A stretch of 64,000 nt of DNA from ZAX-1 sp046533095. Lineage in GTDB: Bacteria; Bacillota; Clostridia; Lachnospirales; Lachnospiraceae. Position numbers and translations under genes: made by a program. The notes under the pieces were generated by a model. The model was given only the letters and a program-made list of their open reading frames with translations, searched no databases and was not told the origin of the DNA. The stretch covers positions 43,875 to 107,874 of the forward strand of contig JAJQRA010000001.1 of the NCBI GenBank assembly GCA_046533095.1. The letters run 5' to 3'. Below, in pieces: positions 61,071-64,000 of the stretch (its first letter is position 1; each line of letters starts with the position of its first letter).

Positions 61071-61363
61071 TTAATTAAGCTTATTTCCACAATCTCCGCA
61101 AAATACATCACTAGCGTTATGTGAATCACCACATGTAAGGCAAAACAATGCATTTCCCGTTATATTGGCATTGCTAGTTTCACTTCTATTCGACTGTGTA
61201 TAAGTGCCTGTTGTTGCTTGCTGTAAATCTTCCAAGTTGCTTTTAATAAACGGAGCTCCTCATTCAGCCGTGCTTCAATATCATTAATCTGTTCATCCTT
61301 TTCGTTCACTGCAACATCAAGCGACGGTATTTCTATTCTATATTCTACCTTTTTTATCTTCAT
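61071..61363 (-). pseudogene. Coiled-coil/zinc-ribbon gene, frameshifted
   Basis: From ATG at 61363 the frame reads MKIKKVEYRIEIPSLDVAVN and a helical INDIEARLNEELRLLKATW, then ends early at 61160. One frame over, the continuation is KSNLEDLQQATTGTYTQSNR and a complete zinc ribbon CLTCGDSHNASDVFCGDCG ending at 61071. The slip lies near 61245-61255. The intact protein would have the same coiled-coil plus C-terminal ribbon plan as the gene at 57500-58057. Confidence 0.7.
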
Positions 61364-61366
61364 CCT

Positions 61367-61428
61367 ACAACCTGTGGTCGGTACTGTGGCGTGACTTTTT
61401 TTTCGTCCGTTATTTTGTATATTTTTGA
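61367..61428. repeat. Dispersed element shared with 53670-53730, copy 2
   Basis: Same ordered words as copy 1 (acaacctgtgg, tactgtggc, actttttt, ccgttattttgtat). On the minus strand the element reads as a frame ending KKVTPQYRPQVVG, so it may be the 3' end of a lost gene family rather than a regulatory element. Confidence 0.65.
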
Positions 61429-61631
61429 CAGGGTTTTTCCATCCATCTTCACTATAATGATAGAAATAGAAAGAGGATCTGCTTCTGCCAGGAACTGGTT
61501 GCCACAGAAAAGGATCATATCTTATGCGTTTGAACGGTCTGTTCCCCAATTTAGCGCGTCTGAAAAAGCCTTGCAAAATCTCATAATTCAGGGATTCTGT
61601 GAGGCTTTCCCTATGTCGTTTTGCATTTAAG

Positions 61632-62126
61632 CTACATGATTACATCAAATATTTGCCTCTCCTCAAACTCCACCCATTTGACTTTTTGCTGCCTGTTCTT
61701 GTCTTTACGAAAGTCAAATGTGACAAGGTATCCAATACTTGCATGTTTACTGTCAAGATACTTTGAAAGCTGTTCATAGGCTTCTTCCTGTTTGCTATTG
61801 CCATACCATATTTTTAGCTCCAGGATAAATTGGTCTTTGACAAAATCCACAACAATATCCATTCGCCACAAGCCAGTCAGTCGGCTCTCAATGTGGTAGA
61901 AACCCTGTCCGTTAATCAAAGGCTTTAGGTAGGTAAGGAGCAATAGGCGACCATGTTTCTCTAAAAATGCCACATCCTTTTCATGGAAAATATCTTCGTA
62001 ATGCTCCACAAATTTTGTTAGGCACAGCTCCATGTTGAACTTGCCACTTAAAATGATGTTTTGAGCGTCTTTATGTCGTTGCCCCCCGCTAGAACCACGC
62101 TGTAAAAGGTAAAAGCTTTGCCACGC
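61632..62126 (-). pseudogene. PDDEXK C-terminal remnant of an AAA-ATPase-like protein
   Basis: A frame open from 62126 reads WQSFYLLQRGSSGGQRHKDA, LSGKFNMELCLTKFVEHYED and, further on, RMDIVVDF..DQFILELKIWYG, the D-x(n)-ExK core of a PD-(D/E)XK nuclease domain. The N-terminal ATPase part is absent and no start codon exists before the ATG at 62033 (MELCLTKF). A small protein from that ATG is possible. It resembles the C-terminal half of ATPase/PDDEXK proteins such as its plus-strand neighbour. Confidence 0.65.
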
Positions 62127-62266
62127 TCACGCGCAAGGTACTTGTCCCTTAGCATTCAAAAAATTTGTCACATTTCTTCTGCGTGTTTCCCCCTTCTGTT
62201 TTTTCAATTGACTATATACCGGCATGGCTGTACAATGAAGGAAGAACATAGGAGGTGCAATATATT

Positions 62267-63838
62267 ATGGGGGCTTATTTGAATCCACCCAATAAGGGTT
62301 TTCGGGAAACACTTAATTCGGAGATTTATGTAGATAAGACGGGAATGATAGCTTATACCAATAAAAAGGTTAATACAGAGCAAAAGTATATTTGTGTCAG
62401 TAGACCGCGAAGGTTTGGTAAATCGATAGCGGCAAAGATGCTTGCTGCATATTACAGCCGTGATTGTGATTCCAGAGAACTGTTTTTACATTTGCAGATT
62501 GCAAAAGATGCTACCTATGAGAAATATCTGAATCAATATGATGTATTGTTTTTGAATATGCAGAAATTTTTAAGCCGTAAAGGCGATGTGGAAGAGATGC
62601 TTGTATTTTTGAAAAAGTCACTTTTGTGGGATCTATTGAAAGTTTATCCAGATTATGACTATTTTGACAAAAGCGATTTACTCCGTACCATACAGGATAT
62701 TTATCAGGAAACAGAAAAGCCGTTCATCCTAATCATAGATGAGTGGGACTGTATTTTTCGGGAATATAAAGAAGACAAGCAGACACAGGAGAAGTACTTG
62801 GATTTTCTTCGTGATTTCATGAAAGATAATGATGCAATTGCATTGGCATACATGACCGGAATTCTGCCAATCAAAAAATATGGCACGCATTCCGCCTTGA
62901 ATATGTTTGACGAGTTTTCCATGACAAATCCTAGACAGCTGGCAGCATATGTTGGGTTTACACAAGATGAGGTTATGGAACTTTGCGAAAGATACCAGAT
63001 GGATTTTTACGAAACGAAGCGGTGGTATGACGGCTATCAATTTGTAGGCGTTCCTCCCATATACAGCCCACGTTCCATTGTAACAGCGATGCTTAGCGGC
63101 ACCTTTGACGATTACTGGAATCAGACAGAAAGCTTTGAAGCGCTTAGAATTTACATTGAAATAAATTTTGATGGATTAAAAGATACCGTTGTAGCATTGC
63201 TGGCAGGGGAAAGGAAGAAGATCAATACAGGAAAATTCACAAACGACATGACTACGTTTATAGACTGTGATGATGTCCTTACGCTCCTCGTTCATTTAGG
63301 CTATTTGGGCTATGATTTTGAAACGGAAGAAGCCTTTATTCCGAACAAGGAAATCACAGACGAATATGTGAATGCGATTGAAGGGGCAGGATGGAATGAA
63401 GTGATTGATGCGATCACAGCGTCTGACGCTCTTTTAAAAGCCACTTGGAATCAAGAGGAAGATACCATTGCCGCCGGCGTTTGTTCGGCACATCTAAATA
63501 CCTCGCACCTGACGTATTCGGATGAAAATGCCCTTTCCTATACCGTATCTTTGGCATACTACAGTGCCAGACAGTACTATACCATCATCAGGGAGCTACC
63601 AACCGGAAAAGGGTTTGCCGATCTTGTATTTCTGCCACGAAAGACCCATATGGATAAGCCTGCAATGATTGTAGAACTAAAATGGGATAAATCAGCCGAG
63701 GGGGCAATTTCCCAGATAAAGGAAAAGCAATATGTCGATGCTCTAAGAGACTATAAGGGAAATCTGCTTTTAGTGGGGATCAATTATAGCAAGGAAAGCA
63801 GAAAGCATGAATGTCTTATGGAAAACTATACGATGTGA
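62267..63838 (+). CDS. AAA-ATPase-like/PDDEXK family protein (PF09820 plus PDDEXK_9 type)
   Basis: 523 residues from MGAYLNPPNKGF; AGGAGG lies 12 bp upstream. The first part has FRETLNSEIYVDKTGMI, the variant P-loop VSRPRRFGKSIAAKML and Walker B FILIIDEWDCIFREY. DEFSMTNPRQLAAYVGFTQD and RWYDGYQF continue the ATPase module. The C terminus has GKGFADLVFLPR then AMIVELKWDKSAE, the D...ExK of a PD-(D/E)XK fold, and the trailing QIKEKQYVDAL. These proteins occur in many copies in gut bacteria and their role is unsettled. The protein appears intact and cytoplasmic. Confidence 0.9.
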   Translation: MGAYLNPPNKGFRETLNSEIYVDKTGMIAYTNKKVNTEQKYICVSRPRRFGKSIAAKMLAAYYSRDCDSRELFLHLQIAKDATYEKYLNQYDVLFLNMQKFLSRKGDVEEMLVFLKKSLLWDLLKVYPDYDYFDKSDLLRTIQDIYQETEKPFILIIDEWDCIFREYKEDKQTQEKYLDFLRDFMKDNDAIALAYMTGILPIKKYGTHSALNMFDEFSMTNPRQLAAYVGFTQDEVMELCERYQMDFYETKRWYDGYQFVGVPPIYSPRSIVTAMLSGTFDDYWNQTESFEALRIYIEINFDGLKDTVVALLAGERKKINTGKFTNDMTTFIDCDDVLTLLVHLGYLGYDFETEEAFIPNKEITDEYVNAIEGAGWNEVIDAITASDALLKATWNQEEDTIAAGVCSAHLNTSHLTYSDENALSYTVSLAYYSARQYYTIIRELPTGKGFADLVFLPRKTHMDKPAMIVELKWDKSAEGAISQIKEKQYVDALRDYKGNLLLVGINYSKESRKHECLMENYTM

Positions 63839-63914
63839 ACGGAGCACGTGCATTTATGCAAGACTAAGATGCAGTGGCCACAATAGGTACAGCAGCCTTA
63901 CCCATAGGTTCTAC

Positions 63915-64000
63915 ACGGTGTACCCTGCTCGTGTGGGTAAAGATAAAAGTAATAGATTTTGTTTTAAACCCTGCGACGGTGTGTCTTGCTCGTGTGAGTA
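63915..64000. repeat. Tandem repeat reaching the right edge, period 61 bp
   Basis: acggtgtaccctgctcgtgt plus gggta at 63915-63939 is repeated with three changes at 63976-64000. It lies 80 bp after the ATPase stop and may continue beyond the window. Confidence 0.8.

Noticed and set aside
61364..61576. N-terminal extension of the frameshifted coiled-coil gene
   Set aside because: It runs through the dispersed element and lacks a ribosome site; the credible start is the ATG at 61363.
1..64000. tRNA or rRNA genes
   Set aside because: No cloverleaf-like segments with GTTCRANNC arms or rRNA signatures were noticed on either strand by eye.

Overview
This is a low-to-mid GC Gram-positive chromosome segment, most probably from an anaerobic Clostridia of the Lachnospiraceae type. 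That placement is inferred from strong AGGAGG ribosome sites, a T-box leader on the trp operon, a cobalamin riboswitch, QueH-type queuosine synthesis, ribose-type sugar ABC transporters with ROK regulators, and a GH43/AraC-GH39 carbohydrate gene repertoire. Almost every gene from 1 to 61 kb is on the minus strand. I saw no rRNA, tRNA, CRISPR array or intact insertion sequence.

Layout. 0-5 kb: the 5' part of an ABC ATPase, a hexapeptide acyltransferase, topoisomerase III and an ATPase of the ATPase_2/DUF234 type. 5-10 kb: a decayed nucleotidyltransferase/HEPN pair, then asd, argH and queH. 10-22 kb: a sugar or polyol catabolic locus (zinc dehydrogenase, two ROK regulators, cupin, D-psicose-3-epimerase-like enzyme, FGGY kinase, RbsABC-type transporter, SDR), which fits uptake, epimerisation and phosphorylation of a ketohexose such as allulose. 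22-29 kb: GPH symporter, two alpha/beta hydrolases and an AraC regulator fused to a GH39-like domain. 29-37 kb: a complete trpEGDCFBA operon behind a sigma70-type promoter and a T-box. 37-41 kb: a VOC protein, then a Uma2 remnant abutting a broken GH43 gene, with a Gfo/Idh oxidoreductase and an epimerase. 41-46 kb: a corrinoid uptake and salvage operon (BtuFCD-like, CobU and a mini-CobU) behind a cobalamin riboswitch. 46-52 kb: a DUF4349 lipoprotein, a cyclase-family protein and several unrecognised proteins. 52-61.4 kb: an unusual island of zinc-ribbon proteins, many membrane-anchored, with an XRE regulator and its deleted copy. 61.6-64 kb: a remnant and an intact copy of the AAA-ATPase/PDDEXK family.

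Two themes cut across the window. First, short tandem duplications with a period of about 57-76 bp recur between genes, very often copying the 3' end of a gene (the ROK gene, trpF, trpG, trpE/trpG junction, cobU, btuC and others). Smaller in-frame repeats occur inside topB, btuF and other genes. Second, gene decay is common: at least eight genes or gene pairs carry frameshifts, in-frame stops or truncations. Protein functions come from motif recognition by eye, without database searches.
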